From Lactobacillus sp. ESL0679 (GTDB lineage Bacteria; Bacillota; Bacilli; Lactobacillales; Lactobacillaceae): a stretch of DNA of 64,000 nucleotides. The position numbers were made by a program, and so were the translations under genes. Position 1 is the stretch's first letter. Every line of letters begins with the position of its first letter. The stretch lies in the NCBI RefSeq assembly GCF_029433515.1, contig NZ_JAQTIG010000006.1:56118-120117 (forward strand), given 5' to 3'. Below are positions 37,606 to 44,900 of this stretch, in pieces. The notes under the pieces were generated by a model that saw only the letters and a program-made list of their open reading frames with translations, made no database searches and had not been told where the DNA came from.

Positions 37606-38580
37606 TTAGAGAATATTATTGTAATTTTCTGGGAAGTGCATGTCATTTAAGATAGCAGTAAAACTAACAGAATGAAATTTGTCTTGATATTTAGAAAATA
37701 GACTTTGAATGTTTTTCTTTAAAGTGGTATATTGCTTTTTGTTTAAAACCAATTTTAAAGATGCAACTAGTTCAAACACACCACATTGGCTGCTATTAGG
37801 AAGTGGATATTGATTAATACTCAAATCTTGCTTTATATACGAAAAAGTAATCCCACGATTTATCGTCTTTCTATAAGTAATTTCACCATGTGCTACAGAA
37901 TTTCTAAAGAAGTTTACCAAAGTATTTATTGATTCAATTGATTTAACATGAATAGGATAGGATGGCAAATTGTAATATCTTTTGTGTTTAGTCATAAAAT
38001 CTTTTGCAATCGTTGCTTTGATATCTTCTTCACAATTTTGATACAAGTAATTTAAATCTCCAAAAGTTAAAAAGTTAACCAATACCCATAAAGGAACATG
38101 ACCATGCTTATTTATATAATGCTTAATTGCATTATTTTCTTTAGCATTTTGTTTGATTTTATTAGAGAGATTACTAATCGTTTGAACAACACTGACAACA
38201 TCACTACTATTTCTAGAAAAGTTATCCATCGCTAAATATGAATGTTCTTCAGGATACTTTTCAGAAAATCTATAAGATATTTCTGAGCCTAAATTGCTTT
38301 CGTATTCCATTAATGGTGTATATAAAATTTGTCTCAACTCTCTGTCAAAATCATATAAACTTTTGATTTCCTTAAAGGTAGCATTTGGAATATATTTCTC
38401 CGGTTCGACAGGTTTTCCAGTTGAATCTTTTTGCAAGAATAATTGTTTATAGCCATTAATAATTGAATAATATCCATGCTCTTCTAAAGCTCTTTTATCG
38501 TTAGATTCGACAGTTAATCCGCGATTTCTAAGAATTTTCATTTGCTGTCTAAATGTTTTAAATGGCTTATTATTTGTCAT
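37606..38580 (-). CDS. Abi_2 (AbiD/AbiF-type) abortive-infection protein with HEPN motif
   Basis: The 324-residue protein has the Abi_2 N terminus (KPFKTFRQQMKILRNRGL, LEEHGYYSIINGYKQLF). Near the C terminus is RNSVAH at residues 226-231, a HEPN-type R-x4-H ribonuclease motif. Abi_2 proteins block phage growth, probably by RNA cleavage, and AbiF-type members have been linked to Cas13 ancestry. The gene is next to a small RNA unit (38592-38678) on the same strand, with AAGAGGAAAG just before the ATG. It may act as prophage-encoded exclusion of other phages. Confidence 0.85.
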   Translation of the reverse strand: MTNNKPFKTFRQQMKILRNRGLTVESNDKRALEEHGYYSIINGYKQLFLQKDSTGKPVEPEKYIPNATFKEIKSLYDFDRELRQILYTPLMEYESNLGSEISYRFSEKYPEEHSYLAMDNFSRNSSDVVSVVQTISNLSNKIKQNAKENNAIKHYINKHGHVPLWVLVNFLTFGDLNYLYQNCEEDIKATIAKDFMTKHKRYYNLPSYPIHVKSIESINTLVNFFRNSVAHGEITYRKTINRGITFSYIKQDLSINQYPLPNSSQCGVFELVASLKLVLNKKQYTTLKKNIQSLFSKYQDKFHSVSFTAILNDMHFPENYNNIL

Positions 38581-38591
38581 ACTTTCCTCTT

Positions 38592-38678
38592 AAAAAAACA
38601 AAAACCTCACGTTATACAATAATGCAAACATGAGGTTATGCTAGTTCGGAACCCTAAGGCCCTCCAAACTTGATCTAT
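38592..38678 (-). ncRNA. Putative small RNA upstream of the Abi_2 gene
   Basis: On the minus strand a good promoter leads into about 87 nt without a reading frame. The segment has a GGAGGGCC...GGGTTCCGAAC region that can form short helices. It ends in a 9-bp stem (38603-38611 with 38629-38637) and a T run to 38592, 12 bp before the abi start. This order of promoter, structured RNA, terminator and toxin-like gene fits the RNA motif reported next to abiF genes and resembles type III toxin-antitoxin loci. Matching to the known motif was not possible here. Confidence 0.6.
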
Positions 38679-38684
38679 GCTTGT

Positions 38685-38712
38685 ATTATAGCAGGTTAAC
38701 TTAAAAATTCAA
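38685..38712 (-). promoter_or_regulatory. Promoter of the small RNA/Abi unit
   Basis: On the minus strand, TTGAAT (38707-38712) and extended -10 TGCTATAAT (TATAAT at 38685-38690) are spaced 16 bp. Transcription would start near 38678. Confidence 0.65.
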
Positions 38713-38850
38713 TCACAAGATATAGTATAGGTTGACAAACTTAAATATTGATAAATCAATAAACTTAAATTATTAAATACAATATCTTGTGTAAATGTTA
38801 AAAATGAAATAAAAAACAATATGCTCAAAAAAATTAAAAATACTTTATCC

Positions 38851-38899
38851 AATCGATTAATAGTTATGTTTTCCAGACGGACTATTAATCGATTTTTTT
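38851..38899. repeat. Inverted repeat 2 flanking the Abi cassette
   Basis: Perfect 14-bp arms (38851-38864 and 38881-38894), a 16-nt loop and a plus-strand T run mirror the element at 37551. The outer ten bases (AATCGATTAA) are identical and the inner four differ but covary (GAAC/GTTC against TAGT/ACTA). The loops share ATGTTT. Confidence 0.7.
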
Positions 38900-38902
38900 G
38901 TT

Positions 38903-39205
38903 TTATTTTTTATAACGAAACTGGTGACCACAATCCATACAAATCATGTCTACCTTTTTAGTTTTTTTACCAGCAAAGCCAGCTAATACACCAATTCCTC
39001 CAGTAAGAGCAGTACCGGCTGCTGCCTTACCAACAGAAAAGCTTTTTTTATGTTGACCTAAAGCAGATACATTTGTAGACCTACATTTAGGGCAACGAAT
39101 TTTTTTCTGAAATGCTGAATGAAGTTCATCTATAGCTTCACTTGCCGTTACTAAATTTTCTAAAAAACTAGGCTTCCCATCTTTACTTGGCTTTATCAGT
39201 CCCAT
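38903..39205 (-). CDS. Prophage zinc-ribbon protein
   Basis: The 100-residue protein carries two Cys pairs (CPKCRSTNV and CMDCGHQF) that form a split zinc ribbon around a Gly/Ala-rich hydrophobic hairpin (AAAGTALTGGIGVLAGFAG). Similar proteins occur in lysogeny modules of lactobacillus phages. Function is unknown. It is a separate minus-strand gene preceded by AAGGAGC. Confidence 0.75.
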   Translation of the reverse strand: MGLIKPSKDGKPSFLENLVTASEAIDELHSAFQKKIRCPKCRSTNVSALGQHKKSFSVGKAAAGTALTGGIGVLAGFAGKKTKKVDMICMDCGHQFRYKK

Positions 39206-39342
39206 AATATATTGCTCCTTATAAAATATTTTGTCCTAGGTTTATCGTCACTGGCATTATGGACAAATTGGTCTTTTATTTTTATTCTTAATTTAATACA
39301 ATTAATTAATGAAAGCGCAATATTTATATTAAGGAGATAGAA

Positions 39343-40113
39343 ATGAAAAAAATTAAATACTTTGCTATTATGCTTCTTATACCAATGATGCTGGTTGTTG
39401 CAGGCTGTAGTAGTAAGAAAAAAGCTGTTAAATATTATGATTCAGATTTTATTTCTGCATTAGAACAAGGCTTACAAAATAGGTGGAACTATACAGATAC
39501 AATCAAAGATACTTCCAACATAAAACGATCTGAATATACCAAAATGGTTAATGAAGAGTTGGATTCAGTTGAAGATTATAAAAACAAGAAGTTTAAGAAT
39601 GACAATTTGCATGAAGAAGCTTTGGAGTATATAAATGCTTTGCATCAGCAAAAAGCTGCAATTAGTAGTTATAGTGATTCAAGTTTTCCTGTAAAATGGA
39701 GCAATAGTTACAATAAGCGTACAGATGTTTTAATTAAAATCAATAAAATTCATAAATTATCTTTTGATTCTAAATATGATAGTTATTGGACTGAAATTAC
39801 ACGAAATGGATCTAGTGTTGAAAATAAAACTAAAAGGGATCAACAAATTTCTACATTAATTAAGCATATTAAGTTTAAATTGTCTAAAAACGAAGATGGC
39901 TTAAAAACTTACGATGCAAATGTAAAGAACACTACTGATTATAGTTTTAAGACTTTTTCAATTAATGTTAAACTGCTAAACAATGAAGGAGTTGTAGTGG
40001 ATACTCAACCAATTAGTATCGACAATTGGAGTAAGAAACAAACTAATCAATTAGAATTTGAAACTGAGAAAGATTTTAGTAAATATAAAATAGTTAAAGA
40101 CTTCGTAGAATAA
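39343..40113 (+). CDS. Prophage lipoprotein, possible superinfection-exclusion factor
   Basis: The 256-residue protein has a lipoprotein signal with lipobox VVAGC (Cys 22). A helical, charged middle follows, then a C-terminal beta-rich domain resembling FxLYD (YDANVKNTTDYSFKTFSINVKLLN). Surface lipoproteins in lysogeny modules of Gram-positive phages often block DNA entry by related phages; here this is inference from position. AAGGAG precedes the ATG. It reads opposite to its neighbours and ends at a shared terminator. Confidence 0.75.
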   Translation: MKKIKYFAIMLLIPMMLVVAGCSSKKKAVKYYDSDFISALEQGLQNRWNYTDTIKDTSNIKRSEYTKMVNEELDSVEDYKNKKFKNDNLHEEALEYINALHQQKAAISSYSDSSFPVKWSNSYNKRTDVLIKINKIHKLSFDSKYDSYWTEITRNGSSVENKTKRDQQISTLIKHIKFKLSKNEDGLKTYDANVKNTTDYSFKTFSINVKLLNNEGVVVDTQPISIDNWSKKQTNQLEFETEKDFSKYKIVKDFVE

Positions 40114-40121
40114 AAGATTTC

Positions 40122-40152
40122 AATACAGATCACTATTGATCTGTATTTTTTT
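40122..40152. terminator. Terminator between lipoprotein and ImmA genes
   Basis: AATACAGATCA (40122-40132) pairs perfectly with TGATCTGTATT (40137-40147), loop CTAT, followed by T residues. Confidence 0.85.
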
Positions 40153-40157
40153 GCTTT

Positions 40158-40565
40158 CTAAAACAATAGATCATCATTATTCCGAAATAAATCAACCACA
40201 GCATCGTACATTCTAGTAGGAATACCATAAGCCTGCATAAATTGGCTAGGTTCTTCATAGCAATCGTATTGTCTAGTAGCGTAATCAAAAATCAAATTAA
40301 GCGAATAGAGATCAGCGTGACGCTCTTTAGATGTAAGAGTAGTACCACAATAATGTGATAAGCCATAATCACCATCTATTAAATGTCCGATTTCATGTCC
40401 AATAATAAAAGGTAGTTCAGTTTTATTTCTCCAATTTATATTAATGATAATCAGCTGTTTAGATTTATCAGCTAAAGACCTATAGTCCTCGTCTTCACAG
40501 AGTTGAGCGACGCCGAAGCCTTGATCAAGGGCAAAATTTAGTAAATATTGTATTAAATCATTCAC
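40158..40565 (-). CDS. ImmA/IrrE family metallopeptidase
   Basis: The 135-residue protein has the zinc-peptidase motif HEIGH (FIIGHEIGHLIDGD) and a downstream acidic/His block (KERHADLYSLNLI). ImmA-type enzymes cleave their cognate phage repressor to trigger induction. The repressor gene lies 4 bp upstream in the same operon, which supports this role. Confidence 0.9.
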   Translation of the reverse strand: MNDLIQYLLNFALDQGFGVAQLCEDEDYRSLADKSKQLIIININWRNKTELPFIIGHEIGHLIDGDYGLSHYCGTTLTSKERHADLYSLNLIFDYATRQYDCYEEPSQFMQAYGIPTRMYDAVVDLFRNNDDLLF

Positions 40566-40569
40566 TTAT

Positions 40570-40911
40570 CTACCTCTTTCTGCCGTGCTGAATATCCGAG
40601 TCCATTAAATTTTTAATGATATTTAGATAATCTTCTGGAATAGGACGACCACGATATGATAGTAATTCATCATTTTCGATGTCTACAGCATGATGATCCT
40701 TAGAAACAGGCGAGGGGTCATCAGTATTGCCTAGTAGGTAGTCTGTGGACGTGTGAAGAACTTTAGCAACCTTTTGCAGATTTTCTGTAGAAGGTGTTTT
40801 TGTTTTCCAACTATAGATTGTATTTTTGCCAAGGCCAGCCTTTTCATTTAATTCTGTAAGACTGTAACCATGTTTTTTTGCCATTATTTTTACAGTGTCA
40901 AGTAGTGCCAC
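40570..40911 (-). CDS. CI-like phage repressor (HTH_XRE)
   Basis: The 113-residue protein has an XRE helix-turn-helix in its first 60 residues (MAKKHGYSLTELNEKAGLGKNTIYSWKTKTPSTENLQKVAKVL). Its short C-terminal part lacks a self-cleavage domain, consistent with control by ImmA. GTG start after GGAGG. The operator-like palindromes at 40944-41120 lie just upstream. Confidence 0.9.
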   Translation of the reverse strand: MALLDTVKIMAKKHGYSLTELNEKAGLGKNTIYSWKTKTPSTENLQKVAKVLHTSTDYLLGNTDDPSPVSKDHHAVDIENDELLSYRGRPIPEDYLNIIKNLMDSDIQHGRKR

Positions 40912-40943
40912 AATAGTATTCCTCCGACTATTGACTAAAATAA

Positions 40944-41120
40944 TTAGACCAAAGTAAAATTTTATTGTTGCATTTTTAGACTATGGTGGTATTATTAAGT
41001 CATCAAGTAATTGAGCAAGAAAAAACTAGCCTATCAATTCAGTAACTTTGGCGAGTGAAGATTGATATAGCACTGTTTCTTTGCTTATTTGTCATGACTA
41101 CATATTAGACCTTAGTCTAA
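40944..41120. promoter_or_regulatory. Operator-like palindromes in the genetic switch
   Basis: A perfect site TTAGAC-CTTA-GTCTAA lies at 41105-41120. Two related half-conserved sites, each TTAGAC-N4-GT, start at 40944 and 40976. They flank the divergent promoter region between the repressor and the rightward early genes, as expected for CI/Cro operators. Confidence 0.5.
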
Positions 41121-41123
41121 AAA

Positions 41124-41648
41124 TAGTCAAGAACTTGATTAAAAATACTGAAAGGAGGGCAAAAAAATATCCCCTTGCTAAGGGATAAGATTCCAATATT
41201 TTTTAAATTTCTAGGTTGCAGAGCCCGCCCCATTTGACTGGTTATTGTTCCAGCAGTGCATCAGCATCAATTTACTTACATGGAAAACTCCTTAAAGATT
41301 TTTCAAGGGTTATCTCAAGCTAGCGATTATGTACTTTTAACCTTGTCGGCCAAGACGCAGAAAAAAATACATAACATACTAGATTGGGCAAGATAGTCTT
41401 TAATTTATTTTCACTAATTACTAAAAATGCTAAATCAATTCAATCAGACAATAACCAGTTGGCTTCAATCCTCTCAATAACAAGTCTTTTGTTAGCTCAT
41501 ATTTTTCAATCTACAGAAATACACATTACTCCAAAAACTCTGACAAGATGTTATCACCTCCTTACGGAATATGCCAACATCTTTATGTGTCATATGTTGA
41601 AGCGCTTTTATTATAACCGAAGAAATAATTAGTAGTCAAGAACTTGAT
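41124..41648. other. Non-coding block bounded by a 16-bp direct repeat
   Basis: TAGTCAAGAACTTGAT occurs at 41124-41139 and again at 41633-41648, each followed by AAAGGA. The 493 bp between the copies contain a hairpin (TATCCC/GGGATA at 41170-41190) and short overlapping frames of 38 and 82 codons with no ribosome-binding sites. I support no gene in them. The block may be an insertion or the relic of a duplicated cro-like gene. Confidence 0.4.
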
Positions 41649-41670
41649 GAAATGAAAGGAAGTGAAAGAA

Positions 41671-41880
41671 ATGGTTGAAGAAGCTTTAATTAAAAGTTCT
41701 GAAGAAATTAAAGAAAAATTTCAAGATGCAATCCGTCATCGGCATCTTACCCAACGAAAAGTAGCTAAATATTGCGATACTAATGAATTTCAATTTAGTA
41801 GAGCAATTGCTGGCGAAAATACTAAGCGTGCTAATGAAATTAGACATGCTGCAGCTGATTTATTAGGAATAGAGATTTAG
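41671..41880 (+). CDS. Small Cro-like DNA-binding protein
   Basis: The 69-residue protein from ATG 41671 (AAAGGAAG nine bases upstream) contains a helix-turn-helix pattern (RHLTQRKVAKYCDTNEFQFSRAIAG). It is the first rightward gene after the switch, the usual place for a Cro-type regulator. An upstream GTG at 41662 is an alternative start. Confidence 0.65.
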   Translation: MVEEALIKSSEEIKEKFQDAIRHRHLTQRKVAKYCDTNEFQFSRAIAGENTKRANEIRHAAADLLGIEI

Positions 41881-41895
41881 AAAGAAGGAAATATA

Positions 41896-42621
41896 ATGCA
41901 GGAATTAATAAAAGTACAGGTTGAAGGAGACCAACAATTAGTTAGTGCCAGGGACTTGCATAAAGGATTGGAAATCAAAGCTCGATTTAGTTTATGGGTA
42001 TCTCAAAACTTCAAAGATTTTGAAGAAGACGTAGATTTTACAAGCGTATTTATAGATACGGTTGTTAATAATGGCGCTAAACGTAAGTTACAAGATTATG
42101 CCTTAACAATTGACATGGCCAAACAACTTTGTTTATTAAGCCGAACGGAAAAGGGAAAGCAGTATCGCAAATACCTAATTGAAGTTGAGAAGAAGTGGAA
42201 CGACCCAGCCGAAATCGTCAAACGTGGGTATGCAATCCTGCAAGATGAAAATAATCATCTTCGAATTGAAAACGAAAAGATGAAGCCTAAGGCAATTTTT
42301 GCTGACGCCGTATCAACAAGTAAAGCGACTATTTTAATTGGTCAGTTAGCTAAAATCTTACGCGGTAATGGCGTAAATATTGGACAGAATAGACTGTTTG
42401 CCTGGCTAAGAGAGCATGGCTATCTGATAAAGAAGCGCGGCAGATTGTGGAATACACCGACACAACGGGCAATTGATCATGGTTGGTTCAAGGTTAGAGA
42501 AAAAGCTTCGAGTAATCCTGATGGTAGTACATATGTTACATACACAACAATGGTTACTGGTGAAGGGCAAAAATACTTCATCAATAAGTTGTTGGGTAGT
42601 GAACAGTTGGAGCTGGTGTAG
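41896..42621 (+). CDS. Phage antirepressor (AntA/AntB plus KilAC)
   Basis: The 241-residue protein has an N-terminal AntA/AntB domain (VSARDLHKGLEIKARFSLWVSQNF, LTIDMAKQLCLLSRTEKGKQYRKYLIEVE) and a C-terminal KilAC domain (AKILRGNGVNIGQNRLFAWLREHGYLIKKRGRLWNTP). Such proteins interfere with repressor and favour lytic growth. AAAGAAGGAA precedes the ATG. It heads the early operon. Confidence 0.92.
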   Translation: MQELIKVQVEGDQQLVSARDLHKGLEIKARFSLWVSQNFKDFEEDVDFTSVFIDTVVNNGAKRKLQDYALTIDMAKQLCLLSRTEKGKQYRKYLIEVEKKWNDPAEIVKRGYAILQDENNHLRIENEKMKPKAIFADAVSTSKATILIGQLAKILRGNGVNIGQNRLFAWLREHGYLIKKRGRLWNTPTQRAIDHGWFKVREKASSNPDGSTYVTYTTMVTGEGQKYFINKLLGSEQLELV

Positions 42622-42623
42622 AT

Positions 42624-42767
42624 ATGAGTAAGTGCTTAGGCGAAGTTTTAACAGATGGAACATTAGACAGAATGACTAAGTCAGAGCGTAAAGAGTTTTG
42701 GACTTCATACAATGATTTAGTTAGTTTTGCCAATAGACTTGTTGAAGAAAGGAAAGATAATGATTAA
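42624..42767 (+). CDS. Small early phage protein
   Basis: A 47-codon frame (MSKCLGEVLTDGTLDRMTK...) begins 2 bp after the antirepressor and overlaps the next start by 8 bp. The composition is charged and helical, with no recognised domain. Tight packing with both neighbours supports translation. Confidence 0.5.
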   Translation: MSKCLGEVLTDGTLDRMTKSERKEFWTSYNDLVSFANRLVEERKDND

Positions 42768-42936
42768 AAAAGAAAAAGTACAACAAATTGCTGAAGCATT
42801 AAGTGGACTTTCTGAACAAGATTGGCGTGTAGTGAGTTCAATAATTGATAGGCTATATCATCCAATTAAGAAATCACTAACCTCTAAAGAAATTAGTGAT
42901 TTTATGATTAAAGACAAATTCGATGTTGAAGATTAG
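42760..42936 (+). CDS. Small early phage protein
   Basis: The 58-residue frame starts at ATG 42760 after GAAAGGAAAG. It is helical (VQQIAEALSGLSEQDWRVVSSIIDRLYH) and resembles small phage proteins of this position without a named domain. An in-frame start at 42727 would overlap the previous gene more and lacks a binding site. Confidence 0.6.
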   Translation: MIKKEKVQQIAEALSGLSEQDWRVVSSIIDRLYHPIKKSLTSKEISDFMIKDKFDVED

Positions 42937-42953
42937 AAAGGAAGTGAAGCAAC

Positions 42954-43253
42954 ATGCAAATCCCAGTGACTAAAGAAGAACGCAAGGCAGAATTTATCGA
43001 ATTTGCTAAAGAATTCCATCTGGTTCCTGAAGATTCATTAACTGGCAGAACAATCGGTATTGATGAATTTGCCAAGAAATACTGTAAGCCGCATGGCAAG
43101 GATTGGGTTAAAGCGAATATCTTGTACAAGTTTGAGCCTGATTGGTGCCAGGATATTCATCCTGGACCTGGTCATGGATTTACCATTTTTGAAAAGTCAG
43201 CGGCGAAATGGATGGAAGAACACAGAAAGGAAATTGACTGGAATGCCAATTAG
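42954..43253 (+). CDS. DUF771-type phage protein
   Basis: The 99-residue protein contains IGIDEFAKKYCKPHGKDWVKANILYKFEP and a C-terminal PGHGFTIFEKSAAKWMEEH, matching my recollection of DUF771 proteins in Lactobacillus and Lactococcus phages, which look like DNA-binding factors. AAAGGAAGTGAAGCAAC precedes the ATG. Function is unknown. Confidence 0.7.
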   Translation: MQIPVTKEERKAEFIEFAKEFHLVPEDSLTGRTIGIDEFAKKYCKPHGKDWVKANILYKFEPDWCQDIHPGPGHGFTIFEKSAAKWMEEHRKEIDWNAN

Positions 43254-43269
43254 AAAAGAGGTAACAATT

Positions 43270-43497
43270 ATGAATTTTAACCAAAATCCTAAAGTAAAGC
43301 AGGATAAAGAAGATGCAGTTAAAGCACTGATGGCATTACTGATAATGGGCATTATCGAGTTTGCTTTCTACGACGCGAACAGATTATGGCTAACGAATTT
43401 TACACGCTTCTTAGAAGATGTGGGTGCAATTTTGCTGGTTGTTGCAATTGGTTTGTTTATCAGTGCGGTTTACTTTTTAAAGCGTGACGAAAAATGA
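43270..43497 (+). CDS. Small phage membrane protein
   Basis: The 75-residue protein from ATG 43270 (AGAGGT upstream) has two hydrophobic segments (ALMALLIMGIIEFAFY and VGAILLVVAIGLFISAVYF). It is of unknown function. Its stop overlaps the next ATG. Confidence 0.6.
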   Translation: MNFNQNPKVKQDKEDAVKALMALLIMGIIEFAFYDANRLWLTNFTRFLEDVGAILLVVAIGLFISAVYFLKRDEK

Positions 43498-43628
43498 TGA
43501 AGAAACTAAAAGAAAGGCTAGCAAAAAAGCAGTACTACGAGAACCTAATTATCGCTAGTAACTGCTTTGACGGATATAAATCTGCAATCAGTACCAGTGA
43601 TTGCAGAAACTATTCAGGAGAATTATAG
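43494..43628 (+). CDS. Small early phage protein
   Basis: A 44-codon frame overlaps the previous stop by 4 bp and ends 3 bp before the next gene. It begins MMKKLKERLAKKQYY and has two cysteines near the C terminus. No family is recognised; support is its packing. Confidence 0.45.
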   Translation: MMKKLKERLAKKQYYENLIIASNCFDGYKSAISTSDCRNYSGEL

Positions 43629-43631
43629 CAC

Positions 43632-43979
43632 ATGGAAGTAAAAGATGCAGCAGGTCAGCGATTAGCTGCAAGATGGCTACGAGAAGATGAAATGACGGCA
43701 CGAAATGCTGGACAGAACATTTATGAAGTTACTGATTGGAACGACAAGCTTTGTACTGTCGGCGAGCAATGCGATTATGAAACCTTTCAAGAATTCTTGG
43801 TTGATCAACTTTACATTGCAATGAAAACTGATACAACCAAAGAATTTATGGCTCAAGCAGGTTATGAAAATGACCCTAAGGAATTACTGAGCGACATGTT
43901 AATGGAAGATGACGATGAAGATTGGTATAAGGACCAAGCAGAATCAATGTTTGAAGTTACGTACATGGGGGATTTGTGA
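43632..43979 (+). CDS. Hypothetical acidic phage protein
   Basis: The 115-residue protein is rich in Asp and Glu (LMEDDDEDWYKDQAESM). It lies in the early operon, with a weak AGGAG upstream and an overlap with the next gene at the stop. No domain is recognised. Confidence 0.6.
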   Translation: MEVKDAAGQRLAARWLREDEMTARNAGQNIYEVTDWNDKLCTVGEQCDYETFQEFLVDQLYIAMKTDTTKEFMAQAGYENDPKELLSDMLMEDDDEDWYKDQAESMFEVTYMGDL

Positions 43980-44251
43980 TGACTGATTTTAAAGAATGGC
44001 TGGACACCACTGAAACTTCAATTGAATATTGGAAAGATGAATTAGTAACTGAAGCTTTAAAGAAAAACAAAACCTATGCTTTAGCTAAACGTTGGCTGGA
44101 AAAGCAAAAGCCAAGTCTTGATGGCAATTTCACGGCATCACCTAGTGAAGCATTCAGGCAGAATGTCGTGAAGGCAATGTTTGAGCAAGCAATCAAGGAA
44201 GTTACGCAGTTAGCGATGGGACAGGAGGTGCCAGACGATGCCGACGATTAA
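43979..44251 (+). CDS. Hypothetical phage protein upstream of the Sak4-like ATPase
   Basis: The 90-residue protein (MTDFKEWLDTTETSIEYWKDEL...) is helical and acidic and overlaps the recombination ATPase gene by 14 bp, suggesting coupled expression. The start could also be GTG 43976. Function is unknown. Confidence 0.6.
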   Translation: MTDFKEWLDTTETSIEYWKDELVTEALKKNKTYALAKRWLEKQKPSLDGNFTASPSEAFRQNVVKAMFEQAIKEVTQLAMGQEVPDDADD

Positions 44252-44900
44252 TTGGGAAAAGCAGAAAACGAAGAAATATCGGTATCTAGTGTATGGCATA
44301 CCAGGTGTTGGCAAAACGACTCTTAGCAGCTTTATGGAGGGCAAGACTTACATGTTATCGCTAGACCAATCATTTTACCGGATTAAGTTCTGGCAGGGTA
44401 AGAAAGACATTTGGGTCATTGACCCAGATAAGCCAATTGAGGACCTGCAGGATTTTGTTAGCGAGTTTGACCCAAGCAAATATGACAATTTGATTATTGA
44501 CAACATGTCCAATTTTCAGAAATTATGGTTTGCCGAGAAAGCTAGGGAAACTAAGAACGGACTAGACAATAAGATGTCTGACTATGGTGAGATTAACAAT
44601 TACACTATCAGATTTATTTCTAAGGTGTTTACCTGGGATTTAAATATCTTAGTTACCGCTTGGGAAAAGCGTGACAAGGTAACTGATACTAACGGTCAAG
44701 AATTCGAGCAATATGCGCCTGATTTTAGACCTGATCCGAGAGATTTCTTAATGGGTAACTGTGATGTGGTTGCTAGAATGACGCAGAAACCGAAAACAGG
44801 TGAACGAGGTTTGATTATGCAGTCAGATCCTGGCACCTATGCCAAGAACCGCTTGGACAATCGCCCCGGTTGTAAGGCAGAAGAGTTTTTCAATGGTTAA
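44238..44900 (+). CDS. RecA-fold ATP-binding protein (Sak4-like)
   Basis: The 220-residue protein has Walker A YGIPGVGKTTL near 17-27 and Walker B-like YDNLIIDNMSNF, the pattern of phage AAA_24/Sak4 proteins. These are single-domain RecA-like ATPases associated with phage recombination. It lies directly upstream of a helicase and DUF669 protein, the usual replication/recombination context in lactobacillus phages. Confidence 0.85.
   Translation: MPTINWEKQKTKKYRYLVYGIPGVGKTTLSSFMEGKTYMLSLDQSFYRIKFWQGKKDIWVIDPDKPIEDLQDFVSEFDPSKYDNLIIDNMSNFQKLWFAEKARETKNGLDNKMSDYGEINNYTIRFISKVFTWDLNILVTAWEKRDKVTDTNGQEFEQYAPDFRPDPRDFLMGNCDVVARMTQKPKTGERGLIMQSDPGTYAKNRLDNRPGCKAEEFFNG

Noticed and set aside
41280..41632. 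Frames of 38 and 82 codons in the switch region
   Set aside because: No ribosome-binding sites, unusual starts and no recognisable domain; more likely decayed sequence.
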